DNA from: Clitopilus passeckerianus
Taxonomy: Eukaryota; Basidiomycota; Agaricomycetes; Agaricales; Entolomataceae
Length of the DNA: 64,000 bases
Assembly: GCA_944990035.1 (NCBI GenBank)
Contig: CALYLX010000126.1
Coordinates: 2,666,001 to 2,730,000 of the forward strand
Direction: 5' to 3'
The notes below the pieces were generated by a model. That model was given only the letters and a program-made list of their open reading frames with translations, was not told the origin of the DNA and did no database searches. A program made the position numbers and the translations under genes. Below, piece after piece: positions 11,065-22,054 of this stretch; position 1 is the first letter of the stretch, and each line of letters opens with the position of its first letter.

Positions 11065-12066
11065 ATGATTGCACGCACCTGGGCTCTTCTCTCTGCATTA
11101 GCCGTCACTGCACGCGCAGGCAACGTCTTGTGGTCCGGAAACTTTGACTCCTACAGCACCGCTGCAGACTTCGACAAATGTGAGCCCTTTTTCCTGACCT
11201 ATGCTGACGTTGAATGTTGATGCCTTCGCGCTTCGTTAGGGTCGTGGTCCAACCAAGTCGGTGAATACCAATGGGTAAGCAACATACACCGACCTTTCCA
11301 TACAAATAAAGTCGTTAATGTTGTTGCCAGTATATCCATGGAGCTGAGAACACTACACGTTACCTCGCTTTGGACCCGTCCTACAAGAATTCGGCTTCCA
11401 GTGAGACGCACGGTTTGAAGCTCTCCATCGACTCTACGTCGACGTGGAATGGTGGATTCCAGCGATCTGAGCTCATTCCTCAGACCACCGCCAACCTTGG
11501 CCAAGGAAACCTCTTCTACCACTTCTCTATGAAGCGAAGCACTGCTAATGGACCAGTGGTATGCCTCATCTCCTTGATCTGGTTTGACTGGAAACGACGC
11601 TGATGCTGCAGCCTCTTCTAGTCAACTTCGGAGCACCAAATCAACTTCTTTGAGTCTCACTTTACTGAGCTCAAGTACGGTGTTGGCTCCAACCCTTCCA
11701 ACCTTGTATGGATGGTTCAAGGTGTTGAGAAATGGTCAACCCCATATACGGCAGACCAGTGGCTCAACTTTGCCTACGATATCGACGTATGTCCATTCCA
11801 GCGCCCATGCGTTCAATGACATCCAAAACTGATGACTTTGATAACAGTTCAGCGCTGGGACAGTCGGTTTGTGGGCATCCACCGGCAGTGACGCCTTGAA
11901 GAAGGTTGTTGAGAACATCTCTGCTCCCACATCGACCAACTCCGCGGACTGGCATCTTGGTGTTCTCCGTATCAACTCTGGGTCAGAGCAGGAAGACTAC
12001 TACTATAGCGGCGTCTACGTTGAGGAAGGTCCGATTACCACCGCTATCAGTGGCGCCGGGGCGTAG
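11065..12066 (+). CDS. secreted glycoside hydrolase family 131 (beta-glucanase)
   Basis: Secreted single-domain GH131 enzyme; the family cleaves beta-1,3/1,6- and beta-1,4-glucans, so plant or fungal cell-wall glucan is the likely substrate. The signal peptide is MIARTWALLSALAVTARAG. Family features in order: NVLWSGNFDSYSTAADFDKW, WSNQVGEYQWYIHG, the YKNSASSETHGLKLSIDST region, GGFQRSELIPQT (the RTELIPQT motif), FYHFSMKRST, HFTELKYG and the C-terminal WHLGVLRIN. Five short introns; the first follows GACAAAT and creates the Trp of KWSW. No cellulose-binding module. Stop at 12064-12066. It sits between the two small Gly/Gln-rich protein genes. Confidence 0.88.
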
Positions 12067-12535
12067 AAGGGCAATTTGTTGAGAAGTGGGTGTTCGTCAA
12101 TACGACGTTATATTAGCGGCTAGGACAGGAAAGATAAAAGTGCTACACTTGGTTTTGGACGCAAGCATCGTGTGATTCCGAAGTCGGGTGTGCAAATGTT
12201 CTCTAATTTCAAGCAGCACATGATCAGCCTCCTGGCTTCTTGCCACCATGAACTTATCATCTCGGAACAGTTGGCGTTGTGTTTCCGTGTATAGTAACAT
12301 GCTTCAAATTCACCAGATCTTCACCCCCAATGTCGAAGCGGAACGAAGCCTTGATGTCCGCCGAATTGGCAGAACTCCAAGATAAGATAAGATTCCCCAC
12401 CGTCAAATCGCTGATCTCTCCACAAAATCCTTGGCCGAGGCACCGCCATTGGCTGAGCCGAGCTACTTGAGTATATAACCATTCTCCCTGTTGTCAAATT
12501 CAATACCCAATCTCTCTCACCACCCACTCACATCC
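12067..12535. other. intergenic, promoter of small protein B
   Basis: 469 nt with an ATTGG (CCAAT-box complement) near 12449 and TATATAA at 12472-12478. No gene seen. Confidence 0.5.
12472..12478 (+). promoter_or_regulatory. TATA box of small protein B
   Basis: TATATAA, 64 nt before the ATG at 12536, followed by a C/T-rich leader resembling that of small protein A. Confidence 0.55.
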
Positions 12536-13167
12536 ATGGATTTCCTCAACAAACTCAACCAGCAGGGCAACCACCAGAATCAGCAGCAGCAGCACCAGGC
12601 ACCTCCCCAGCAATCGCACGGCGGCGAGGGCGGCGACCTGTTCAGTAAACTCGGCGGTGTTCTGGGAAGTGGTAATCACCAGCAGCAGCACCAAGCACCT
12701 CCTCAACAATCGCACTCTGGTGGGGGTGGCGATCTCTTCGGTAAACTCGGTGGTGTGTTGGGAGGTGGTAATCAGCAGCATGCGCAGACTCAGCAGAAGC
12801 CCCAGGGCTTCGGCGATAAGCTGAATGGCATGTTTGGTGGTGGTCATGCAGGTGAACAGAAAGAGGGTCGGTTTGGTTTATCTTCTGAGTGGAGCTTGTG
12901 CTGAATCAATCCTTCCTTCCTGCTTTATAGATGGTCTGGACAAAGGTGAGCTCGATCAACGCGATCTTTACTTCAATCGAGAACATTGAACTAAGATCTG
13001 TATGTTTAGCGATTGACTACGTTCAAGAACATGTCTTCAAACAAGGCCAGCAATCGAATGAATCTGCCATTGAGCAGATGAAGGACAAGCAGATCGCCGA
13101 TGCTCTCAGGACCGGCTTCAAGAATACCACTGGGCACAATTTCCCGGGATCTGGATCGAAGCATTGA
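12536..13167 (+). CDS. small Gly/Gln-rich stress-type protein B, internally duplicated
   Basis: Paralogue of the gene at 9932. It starts MDFLNKLNQQGN and has the same three-exon structure, including the 15-nt middle exon (about 12931-12945, encoding DGLDK) between phase-1 introns. The low-complexity unit that occurs once in copy A occurs twice here: HQAPPQQSHGGEGGDLFSKL and HQAPPQQSHSGGGGDLFGKL, each followed by GGVLG.G. The conserved end reads GFGDKLNGMFGGGHAGEQKE, AIDYVQEHVFKQGQQSNESA and KDKQIADALRTGF, with a longer tail than copy A (NFPGSGSKH). Stop at 13167. Probably a stress-responsive, partly disordered cytosolic protein; function unproven. Confidence 0.73.
12581..12776 (+). repeat. 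two imperfect in-frame coding repeats of about 97 nt
   Basis: Adjacent units within small protein B, about 12581-12679 and 12680-12776. Both encode a Gln-rich stretch, APPQQSH, a Gly run and DLF.KLGGVLG.G. Differences are mostly synonymous or conservative, implying a duplication held by selection. Confidence 0.7.
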
Positions 13168-13395
13168 TTCATTTGTTCACGCTATCTACGAGGAATGTAC
13201 ATTATCGACTAGGAACTACATGAAATGTAAAGTAATTGACTCGAAACCGGCGAGAAGGTCGTATAAAGTAAGGAATAAACATAAATCTGAAGGCGGCATT
13301 CAGACGTCCACAGCAAGGATTGGGATCACAGTACGGTTTTTCGAATTGCCGTAATGTGCTAAGGCGAGGATCCTAACGCGAGTCCAGTCGATATT

Positions 13396-14136
13396 CTAGA
13401 GAGTCAATTGAGCGGAATGGTCTTTCATGAGATCGACCAGAGTATTTACCATTGCAGCACCGTTTGCCCGGAAGAACTTGTAGACCATTGCACAAGTGTG
13501 TTTCAAGAGAGCATCACGGGTGGTAGGGAGTCCTCCAGGTTCCAATAGGAGAAGCCTTTCCGTGTGTACGTCAAACCTAGGGAACTAGAAACACAGATTC
13601 AGGAATCGTTCAGTCGATCGATTCTGGCCTTACGTCGATAACGCAGGTTGCGCGTGTCCATTTGAGTGGGGCAAACACTTGGTCATTCGCGCCGTCGAGG
13701 GTATAGTTGCCTTTCATGATAGTCTTAAGGGTCGGACCAGGTATTCCGGCAACGTTGAATACGACAGAAGGAAACAAAGGTGGCCCTGTGTAGGATTTCG
13801 AACGAGGCAAAACAAAGAAGTTCACGTAGCCTGGGTTCGCATTATGCTTAGGGGTTTGGTATATTGACGAATGGCATGGGAATGTATGAGCGGCTCCAGG
13901 ATTCAACAGAGCTGGATCGAGAAGGAACGAGGGATCATGCGACTGATGTTATTCAACTGAGTACGAGGTTCTCGCCGGGAAAGGTGAAATGAAGCTACCG
14001 GCACAAGGGAATCCCCAAAATAAAAGGAACTGTGAACTTGTTGAATCTCCTTGTGAGAGACGCGGGGAATGTTGGTGTTAATTCTGTTCAGAGCCATTCC
14101 AGTCGATGAGTATGTTTGCAAGTGCAGAGCATTCAT
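13396..14136 (-). CDS. orphan three-exon protein, function unknown
   Basis: I do not recognise the family. Three exons join in frame: 14136 to about 14009 (starts MNALHLQTYSSTGMALNRIN, ends FGDSLVP), about 13940-13635 (SHDPSFLLDPALLNPGAAHT, through FFVLPRSKSYTGPPLFPSVV and GPTLKTIMKGNYTLDG, ending TRATCVID), and about 13584-13396 (FPRFDVHTERLLLLEPGGLP, ending DLMKDHSAQLTL). Both junctions are phase 0 with good GT and AG sites. No signal peptide and no transmembrane helix, so probably a soluble intracellular protein of about 206 residues. The clean splicing argues for a real gene. Confidence 0.55.
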
Positions 14137-14624
14137 GATTATCCACCTTTTATTCTAGCAGAAGTCAAAGCGCTCCAGGGCCAGAAAGTCAAGCGAGGCA
14201 AAGCGTTGTGCTAGCCACTGACTCAAAGCATCCATGCCAACCGCTTTCGCGCCATTGTCGTCAAACTGGTGTTACACAGGCGCGTGACCTATCTCTTCAT
14301 GCCGCATCCAGTTCCCGAGTCAATGCCAAAGCGCCAGAATCTAAGATCTTTAGGCCGGCGGCTCTGACATGTCTCGAGCTTCGGCATCGTCGAATAGAAG
14401 CGACGGGATTCATGATCGACGTTCTTGGTGGCTGGCACCGCCACCTTGGACCTGCCCTAGACCCCTCTGAAACTAACAAACCAAAATAACCGGCCATGCT
14501 GTACGCTTAATCGGTGTCGACCAAGTTTTTTCCTTAACCCCTACCTTTTCTCCTTCTCGAGGCATTAAGTTGCCTCCTGCACCCCGAGCCCGTATCCTTT
14601 TCACCTTCAGACCGCTTTATCGCA
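14137..14624. promoter_or_regulatory. divergent promoter region, orphan gene / eIF2A
   Basis: 488 nt between head-to-head genes. Pyrimidine-rich just before the eIF2A start, as in many housekeeping promoters. No TATA box; ORFs here look spurious. Confidence 0.4.
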
Positions 14625-17081
14625 ATGGCATCCCAATTTTCTCAACAGTACGCATGTGAGTCGACCGCAACATTTTTTATCACCGAAACACGTGCCCTTC
14701 GCCTGTAATGAGATCAAGGTTTTTTGGGACGGCATGGTCAGGCGACGATGGGCTTTACAATCTTCTGGCCTGTGTTTTGGATGAAGATGCTGACTGGTCG
14801 CTTTGTTTTGTGTAGTCCGTGCTCAAAAGTCGCTTGGTCTCGTCAATGGGACTCCAAACTACGATCTTATTCCCAGCTTCGTCTCGCCTGACGTCGCTGC
14901 ACGTATTTTCCGGTACAGCAATGACGGTCGTCTGTTTGCGTATGCCTTGCCTACTGTGTGAGTTCACCAGCCATTTCAAGGTGTGGTTATAGATCTGACG
15001 TTGATCTGAAGGGTCCGGATATTCCAGGCAGAGGGTGCCCAGCTTCTCCAGGAACTCGCTACTCCCAACGTCGTCGATATCAAGTTCTCACCCCGTGGAA
15101 CTTACCTCTCGACTTGGGAACGTCCTGGTGTGTTCTACGTCTTCGGGCTTCATTTACTTCTGCTCACTCGATCTCTTGTTAGTGAAACTGGAAGATGGAT
15201 CTCAGCATAAAAATCTTCGGATATTCTCTGCATCCACTGGAGAAGAGCTCATCTCCTTCTCTCAAAAGTCACAAGATGGCTGGAATGTTCAGTACACCAT
15301 TTCTGAATCCCACGCCATTCGACTCGTCTCCTCGGAGATTCAGGTCTACCGACCTTCCGAGTGGAACAAGGGTATCGTCGATAAGCTCAAAATTGAGGGT
15401 GCTACCAGTGTTTCCTTAAGCTCTGGCTTGAACCCTTCTGTCGCCGTTTTTGTTGCTGAGAAAAAGGTGTGGAGCCTAAACTTTCGTACTGCTTGTCCAG
15501 TCCTAACTCTCGTTTGCCAGGGTTTACCAGCGAGCGTCAAAATTTACGGTCTGCTCTCGCTCAGCGCACCTCCCACGTGCCAGAAAACATTCTTCAAGGC
15601 CGATCGCGCACAGATCAAATGGAACGTGCTCGGTACTCAGGTCTTGGTTCTGACCCAGACCGAGGTTGATAATAGTGGCAAGAGCTATTATGGAGAGACT
15701 GGGATGTATCTCCTGAGTGCTGCAGGGAACTTTGACTGCAGGGTCACTCTTGACAAAGATGGGCCCATCCATGATTTCGCATGGAGTCCGAACTCGAAAG
15801 AGTTTGGTGTGGTTTATGGATGTACGTACGAAAGATTTGATTCTGGGAGATCAGATGTTGACTTCTTTCTCCAGTCATGCCCGCTAAGGCGATGCTCTTC
15901 GATCAGCGTGTTCGTACCTTGCACGATTTCGGTTCAGCGCCTTACAACACGATTTCGTTCAACCCTCAAGGTCGCCTTGTCCTGCTCGCAGGTTATGGCA
16001 ACCTTGCTGGTAAAACCGACGTTTTCGATCGTCGCACATTGAATAGGATTTGCACCATCGATGCGCCAGGAACTTCCCATCTGGAGTGGGCTCCAGACGG
16101 CCGTTTCTTGATGACGGCCATTCTCTCGCCTCGTCTCCGTGTTGACAACGGGGTCAAGATCTGGCACTGCTCTGGCCCTCTCATCCACGTCCAGCTTTGC
16201 GAGGAGCTCTATCAGGTGTCATGGCGCCCCACCCCAGTCGAAAATGTTCCCCCATTCCCTCAGAACATCCCATCTGCCCCCGAGCCCACAGAGAGCGTCA
16301 AGACCATGACACAGACTCAGAAACCTGTCGCACTCAAGGCTGCAGGTGCTTACAGGCCACCTGGTGCGCGTGGCTCTGCTACTCCATCCATCTTCAAACG
16401 CGAGGATGAAGGTGGCCGTTCGCGTCAGCCTACCCCTGGTGCTGCTACCCCACCACGCCAGTACAACAGGAGCCCTCATCAGGTTCCTGGTGCTGGGCAG
16501 AACGGGTACGCAAACGGCCCAGGCGGCCAAGGAGGAGGATATCACAATGGAAACGGATACGGAGGACGTCATGATGGGCGTAGGAATGTGCCTGGCGCAC
16601 CGCAAGCTGGGTCTCCTGCGCCGGATAACGAGAAGAATAACAAGAACCCGAGGAGGAAGAAGGGGAAGAAGGATGGAAGGGATGGAAAGGAGCCAACGGA
16701 GGAGAAGGAGAAGGGTGATAAGGGTGCTGGTGCAGCAGCAGCAGCTGAGGGACAAGTGAACGGGAGTGGGAAGAAGGCGAATGGAAAGGCTACCCCGCCG
16801 CCTCCTCCGCCTGAGATCAGCGTCGAGATTGGGTCTCCGATCTTGTCTGGACCTGAGAGTGCGCTGGATCCTACTGCGAAGAAGATCAGGAATCTGAATA
16901 AGAAGGTTGGTATATCCTATTGTTTCCTGGGATAGCAAGGCTAATATTATCGGTGTAGCTCAAGGCTATCGACGAACTCAAGGACAAGCAGAACCGAGGG
17001 GAGAGACTTGAAGCCACTCAACTGAGGAAGATCGAAGGAGAAGCCGAGATACGCAAAGAACTCACACAGCTCGGTGCTTGA
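14625..17081 (+). CDS. EIF2A: eukaryotic translation initiation factor 2A
   Basis: Conserved WD-repeat factor that binds Met-tRNA and the 40S subunit and supports alternative initiation. It starts MASQFSQQYA with an intron after 31 nt. Exons run RAQKSLGLVNGTPNYDLIPS, RIFQAEGAQLLQEL, NVVDIKFSPRGTYLSTWERP, LRIFSASTGEELISFSQKSQ, then the propeller core with IKWNVLGTQVLVLTQTEVD, SYYGETGMYLLSAAG, HDFAWSPNSKEFGVVYG, FNPQGRLVLLAGYGNLAG, HLEWAPDGRFLMTAILSPRL and VKIWHCSGPLI. After the propeller come a Pro/Gly-rich and a Lys-rich basic linker (RRKKGKKDGRDGKE) and a C-terminal helical tail (LKAIDELKDKQNRGERLEA) ending at 17079-17081. Length and order match the family. A long antisense ORF over the low-complexity linker is a shadow. 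Confidence 0.93.
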
Positions 17082-17873
17082 TTTACGTGTCTTTCGTTGG
17101 TTTCTCCGGGGGTTTCTGGTCGTTCACCTTGCTTTATTTTGTTCACCTGCTGTTCTTACGGTGCTGTTGAATTTGTGGTCGCATGACTTGAAGCTGCTGC
17201 AATATTTAGGAAAAAATATTATTATATTTGTTTGGTTGTCAACGTTGCCTTCCTAGTTAGACCCATACATCCAACACTGATAACTCGTCTTTTCACCTTC
17301 AACCTAGAAACGTTTGAAGTCTACAGCCTTAGCATAGTCGAGGGAGTTCGTTCTACCAAATTGAAAATACCATCAGACTCGGCGAACGAATTTGACTAAA
17401 GCGCATTACGCCTGCGCCACGTTCAACCCTGGCCTCAGGCGGGTTCTTACCAATCCTCACCGTTACCAATCTAATTTCCCCACACTTTCAGGCAGTTTCA
17501 TCGGACATCTTGTTGATAGTCAGGGCCATGACTATGCCGCAGCCCACATGTGTATTCAAAATCAGGACGATCATGTTCTTGGATTTTCTTCGAGCACTGC
17601 ATCCGCAGAGTGAGCTGACAAATGGAGATCAACGGACGGCAGAAACTCTACCAAGGGCGACGCAAGCCTCTGGCAATCATCATAATGGTGGATACGTGTT
17701 ACACGAACGTTGGCTTTTTGTAAGCGACTTCGGCGCTCTGCCTCCGGGATTCTGTGAATAAAAGCTATGGGAGCAACGGAGGACTGAGGCACACCGACAA
17801 CCTCTGCCAATCGTCCTCTAAACCCCTAGGCAATACCTGCAAGGCACAACAGCTTTCTGGGATCCTGACCAAA
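17082..17873. other. intergenic between eIF2A and GNAT 3
   Basis: 792 nt. T-rich 3' region of eIF2A, then unique sequence. An in-frame ATG at 17754 would extend the GNAT 3 protein by 40 residues with no resemblance to its paralogues; it is probably 5' UTR. Nothing else recognised. Confidence 0.45.
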
Positions 17874-18849
17874 ATGTCTTCTACCATGGCCGGAGAGACA
17901 ACTCCACCCCCACCTCGTACCATGAATGGACGCAAAGCGTTGAGTAACGTCACCATTCGACGGTTCGGGCAGCCTGGAGACCTGGAAACGGTGCAGAAAA
18001 CATACGTTGCTGCAATGATGGACGGCCGTGAGTTTTTACAACCGTCCCATTCTCCAATTCAGTGTACTGACGCAAATATTTCGATTCTAGGTGATTCACC
18101 ATTCCAAACCGGCCTACGCCAATTTCAATTTCCCTACAGAGGCCTTTTCGGACTCTTCGCAGGTTTTGTTACCCTTGGAGCAGCCAAGCTCCTAACGAAC
18201 CATCCTTCGTCTCCCTTGCTCGAAGTTTTGCCACAGCAGGTCTCTGGCTACATCACGCCGAAACTCCTGAAGAGGACGGGTCAATTTTTCATAGCAGCAT
18301 CCACCCTGTGTGGATCGTATGTATTCTATGCTCGACAACTTCTCACTTTTGCGATGAATGGGATGGTCAAGCAAGTTATCAATGACGATCTAAAAGATGT
18401 TGCGACCTCGTATAAGTTGGACAGGAAGCTAGCTTCGGATGCGGAGAAGAACGAAGAGGATGTAAGCTGCTTCTGGGTTGCGGAGCTCGATGGAAAGGTT
18501 GTTGGTTCTGTTGGCATCTGTAAGTCGCAGTCGCCCGAGGCCCTTTTCTTTCGCCAAATTGACCTGTACCACAGATCCTAGCAAGAAGGTCCCCAACATG
18601 GGTGAAGTCCGACGGCTCTTCGTACATCCTTCGTACCAGGGCCGGGGAATCGCTGGCAGGCTAATGTCCCAGCTCACCGAGCATGCCAAGGCTCATGGGA
18701 TTGAAGGTCTTCATCTGAGCACAAGCGAGTGGAATGCTTCTGCCGTAGAGATGTACCAAAAGACTGGATGGGAGTTGGAGAAGAGAGTGAAGTTTTGGTA
18801 TTTCGGGCTCAACGCATGCATCGTTTACATGCGGAAGTCGATCTTGTAG
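17874..18849 (+). CDS. GNAT acetyltransferase with inserted membrane segment (copy 3)
   Basis: Third and most diverged member of the family at 7016-9208. Exon 1 starts MSSTMAGETTPPPP and carries VTIRRFGQPGDLETVQKTYV; the intron falls after ATGGACGGCC, the same place as in the other copies. Exon 2 has a hydrophobic pair (GLFGLFAGFVTLGAAKLL and GQFFIAASTLCGSYVFYA) and CFWVAELDGKVVGSVGI. Exon 3 begins YPSKKVPNMGEVRRLFVHPS and holds the acetyl-CoA loop YQGRGIAGRLM and AVEMYQKTGWELEKRVKFW. It keeps the full GNAT core (MGEVRRLFVHP is closer to the consensus than in copies 1 and 2). Probably membrane-bound; substrate unknown. Confidence 0.83.
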
Positions 18850-19730
18850 GGGGCAAGGTGATGTCGTGGCTATTCCGAGTGATATCTAACTTATTGTGTA
18901 TAGTACTTCCCGTCAATCTAATTGAATATACCCATCTAATATCGATGTTCGCTGAGTGCCTCGAAAAATAGAAAGGAACAGCTGAATATGTTCCCATCTC
19001 TAGACTGTCGACCGCCGTTTTCCTCTCACGATCGAACACCAAGTGCCTCCGTGTTTCGTTGATGGAAGCTAGTTTTTTTTGGTTCCGGGATCTTCAAGCT
19101 GGCACAATGGGAAATCTACGTCTCTATTGGGCATTACTCTTTTTGTTCTCTCCTCGGGAAGACGCTTGTGGAGATGTGACCACGTTGCTCTCAGACGTTG
19201 AGTGCCACCATCACGGTCACTTCTGAGTGCGATGCGGACGTTCTCATTTCGCTGCCTCCCGAAACTTAAGCGCTGAATCTTTCCGATGGATCCACCCCTT
19301 GCTCGTGCGCCTAAGATTCGTAAATCTAGTAAATCTAGTTCACACGTCTGTGGCTGTCGCAGCAGGTTTCATGAACACATGCTGAATCCACAAAACGTTG
19401 GAAGCTCCTCTTCCAAACATTCTAGCCCCTGTTTCCCAAGCTCTGTAAACATAACATCATCGAATACTGAGAGAATTCTCAAGGATTTGGAGGTGGCGAC
19501 TCTACAATTGGCCTAACGCTGTGTTTGACGCGTTTGTTGGGCACTTCGAATCCACGTTGCCTCGTAGTGTAGTGTCGCTACCTTCAACATGGCGCACCTG
19601 GTTTATGGCTTTCGTATAAAAACGCTGAAGCTTTGAGCCTTGAATTCCGCATCTACTCTCGGGACTCCTTGCAGGAGAACGGATAGCACTAGGCAACTCT
19701 ATCGCACTTGCACCAATTACACTTTCTGTC
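18850..19730. other. intergenic before four-exon family
   Basis: 881 nt. Small ORFs at 19286-19516 (+) and 19502-19732 (-) show no conserved pattern. A duplicated TAAATCTAGT lies near 19320-19339. No gene called. Confidence 0.4.
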
Positions 19731-20507
19731 ATGGGAACCTCAACCTCGCAACCCTCCTGCGCAAGTGATGAGAAGCAGCGTGGCGCTGGCCATCAGCCCG
19801 CGGTTCCTCATCAACCCACCCCGTCCTTACCTTCCAGTGAGAACGAAACTCAGTCCCTCGAACCTCCCGAAGAATTGGCTACTTCTACAAGTTTCAAGGA
19901 CGTAAATTCTACCCTTGGTGAGTAGTTATGCAGGGTGAACGAGCCCAGTGGTTCCATCTTCATCGCCTCCGAGTCTGACGCCAGTCCGCTACAGTGGCCG
20001 AGAACGCGGTCAAGGTCGACATCTCTGGACCTGGACACGTTCGCTCAACGTATCAGCAGCAAACAATCAGTGAGCACGACTAAGATCCCTTACTTAACTG
20101 GAATACTCAATGCATTGTAGCCTCTAGAAGTTATGAGTTTACACAAAGAGGCAGTTTTGTTACTAGCGACCTCGGGGAAAATAACATTAGTATGCGGTTT
20201 TTACTTCTGTACAATCCCTCCCTGCTCAGACAGCTACACTTTGTCAGATGTCACGGAGGGAGATGCAAACTTTGTGATCAGAGGTGGAGCCCCTCCCCTT
20301 ACGCTCGAGACCACCCATCCGCTCGAAGGCATGTCGGCTGAGTTTCTCGGCTACATGGATCATGACGTCCTTGTCGAACTGATGGAGAAATTCCAAGAAT
20401 GTGCACCTAATCATGGCTTTAGCAGGATTTCAAAAGCCAACCTTCAGAAATCGTCCGAACCAGTTTTGCGGAAGATGCTTGTTGCTGTATTGCCCAAGCC
20501 CTTATGA
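19731..20507 (+). CDS. uncharacterised four-exon family, copy 1
   Basis: First of three tandem paralogues; I know no named domain. Exons 19731-19917, 19995-20069, 20121-20189 and 20248-20507 give 196 residues, and all three introns are phase 1. The N-terminus (MGTSTSQPSCASDEKQ) is polar and low-complexity and differs from the other copies. The third exon has YEFTQRGSFVTSDLGENNI, matching EFTQDAIHTRG of copy 3 and LLEENDI of copy 2. The last exon is the conserved part: ANFVIRGGAPPLTL, HPLEGMSAEFLGYMD, LVELMEKFQECAPNHGFSRI and LRKMLVAVLP. No signal peptide or membrane helix. The conserved part looks helical. Most diverged of the three. Confidence 0.6.
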
Positions 20508-22054
20508 GCACATAGTGGCCGGGTGCTACGACAAAGTTTGAGGGTAGTTTATCCACATCTTTTATTTTTCATTAATTCAACGTCCACGCAGAGCGTACTG
20601 TTAGACTGCCGTATATATCTAGGATTCGAGAAGATCTAGTGTTCCATCTGTTTCATCTTATTGCGAGTTCAATGTCACTGTCTTCTTCAAATCCTTGACG
20701 GTGTAAATCACCCTGAGCAGCCTGAGGCTCGGGTTTGGGTATTTGATCCCACGCTTGCTGAGCTTTCGGAGCCTATAGAGATAAACAAACACGTTCTTCC
20801 AACGCAACCACTTCCATCCGAGCCGCAAATGGGAACTAACTAGTTGCCTTCGAGGGGGAAATGTTCACCTTGGAGCATCACGTCTCTATGACCCAGTTTT
20901 GCTAAAATCTCGGGTCAACTCAAATTAGACCCAAATCGGACCTAACGACCCAAGAAAGTTTTTTCGATGATACCCTCCATTGACATAGACTGAAAAGGTC
21001 AGCTTCCTAATATTCTCAGCTCAATAAACCGAATTCGGTTCGATAACGGCCCCGTCTATCTGCCGCGGGTCTCGTGGCTAAGGATCTTCATGAATCTCAT
21101 ATCTCGTCGCAAAAACATGTTGCAGGATTACGCCAGCGCTCGAATCCCAATTGAGTCACGAACCAACTGCCCAGAGATCAGTCAACGGGAACGTCAGACG
21201 TTCGGAAGGGTTTGAAATGATGTTCAACTCGGGGGAACTTCCCAGGCTCCTGTGTTCGCTAGCGCCTCATTGCTCCTTCTATCGAACGCTTCAATTTCAA
21301 GTGGGAGAGGTTCATGCAGCCTTTCTTCAATAAAGAGCTTCTGGTTACTTACGAGGACTGTCGTTCAGCAACTTCTAGGTAGACACGGTTTCGGCTTGGG
21401 ATTACACCTCTCCTGATAGTCTGGGCTGGTATGGACCTTTCTTTGTCTCTTGCTCATCCAATACGTAAATCTGTGCTGGACGGTCGGAGGAGTTGACAAT
21501 TAAACACGGCAAATCCTCTGGTAATCGAATTGCCAACTTAAGCCAGGCTTCTCATACCCGTTTCTTTGGACGTCTCCGCTTTCGTCCAGAAATGCACTTA
21601 CTTGCTGTGTGGCTAGCATGATGAATGTCAAAACGCCTGTTCCACGCGTTGCAAATGACGGAATCTCTTCAGCAGTACCAATTCAATTGAGGGTCAGGCG
21701 CTCGAAGAGCGGTGCAATAAACACGATGTCAGGCGTTGTCAACTACGCCCACAAAACGTAGATCCCCAAGAATGGATAACAAAGCTTCCTGCTTCGGTAA
21801 TGGTGTTGTTACACTGTTGTATCAAGCCTGGCTGTCCACATGATTGACAGATTGGCGCTGTAGCGTTTGTAGGCGCACACACAATTGACTCCGTTTCTCG
21901 GCTTGAGCAAGGAGACAACGGGATCCAAAACAGGTCTATACAAAATAGGCACTGACGCGAAGATAAATACGAGGAGAAGAGGCACATTTTTCTCAGAATC
22001 CGCAACCAGTATCTACTACTCTTTCCTCTGGAACCCCCTCTGAGAAATTTGTTC
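20508..22054. other. long gene-poor interval within the four-exon family
   Basis: 1.55 kb without a supportable gene. Short ORFs at 20661-20843, 21151-21333 (+) and a Cys-rich one at 21739-22056 (-) lack matching splice partners. The stretch RSVNGNVRRSEGF at about 21175 faintly recalls ALTGNVRHRDIGG of copy 2, so a decayed family copy is possible but weak. Confidence 0.35.

Noticed and set aside
16219..16938. 239-codon minus-strand ORF opposite eIF2A
   Set aside because: It is the antisense of the Gly/Lys/Pro-rich linker; its Ser/Arg/Leu composition follows from the sense codons and no domain is present.
18850..19730. Small ORFs at 19286-19516 and 19502-19732 as a fourth family copy
   Set aside because: Neither contains the RGGAP or HPLxG blocks nor suitable phase-1 splice sites.
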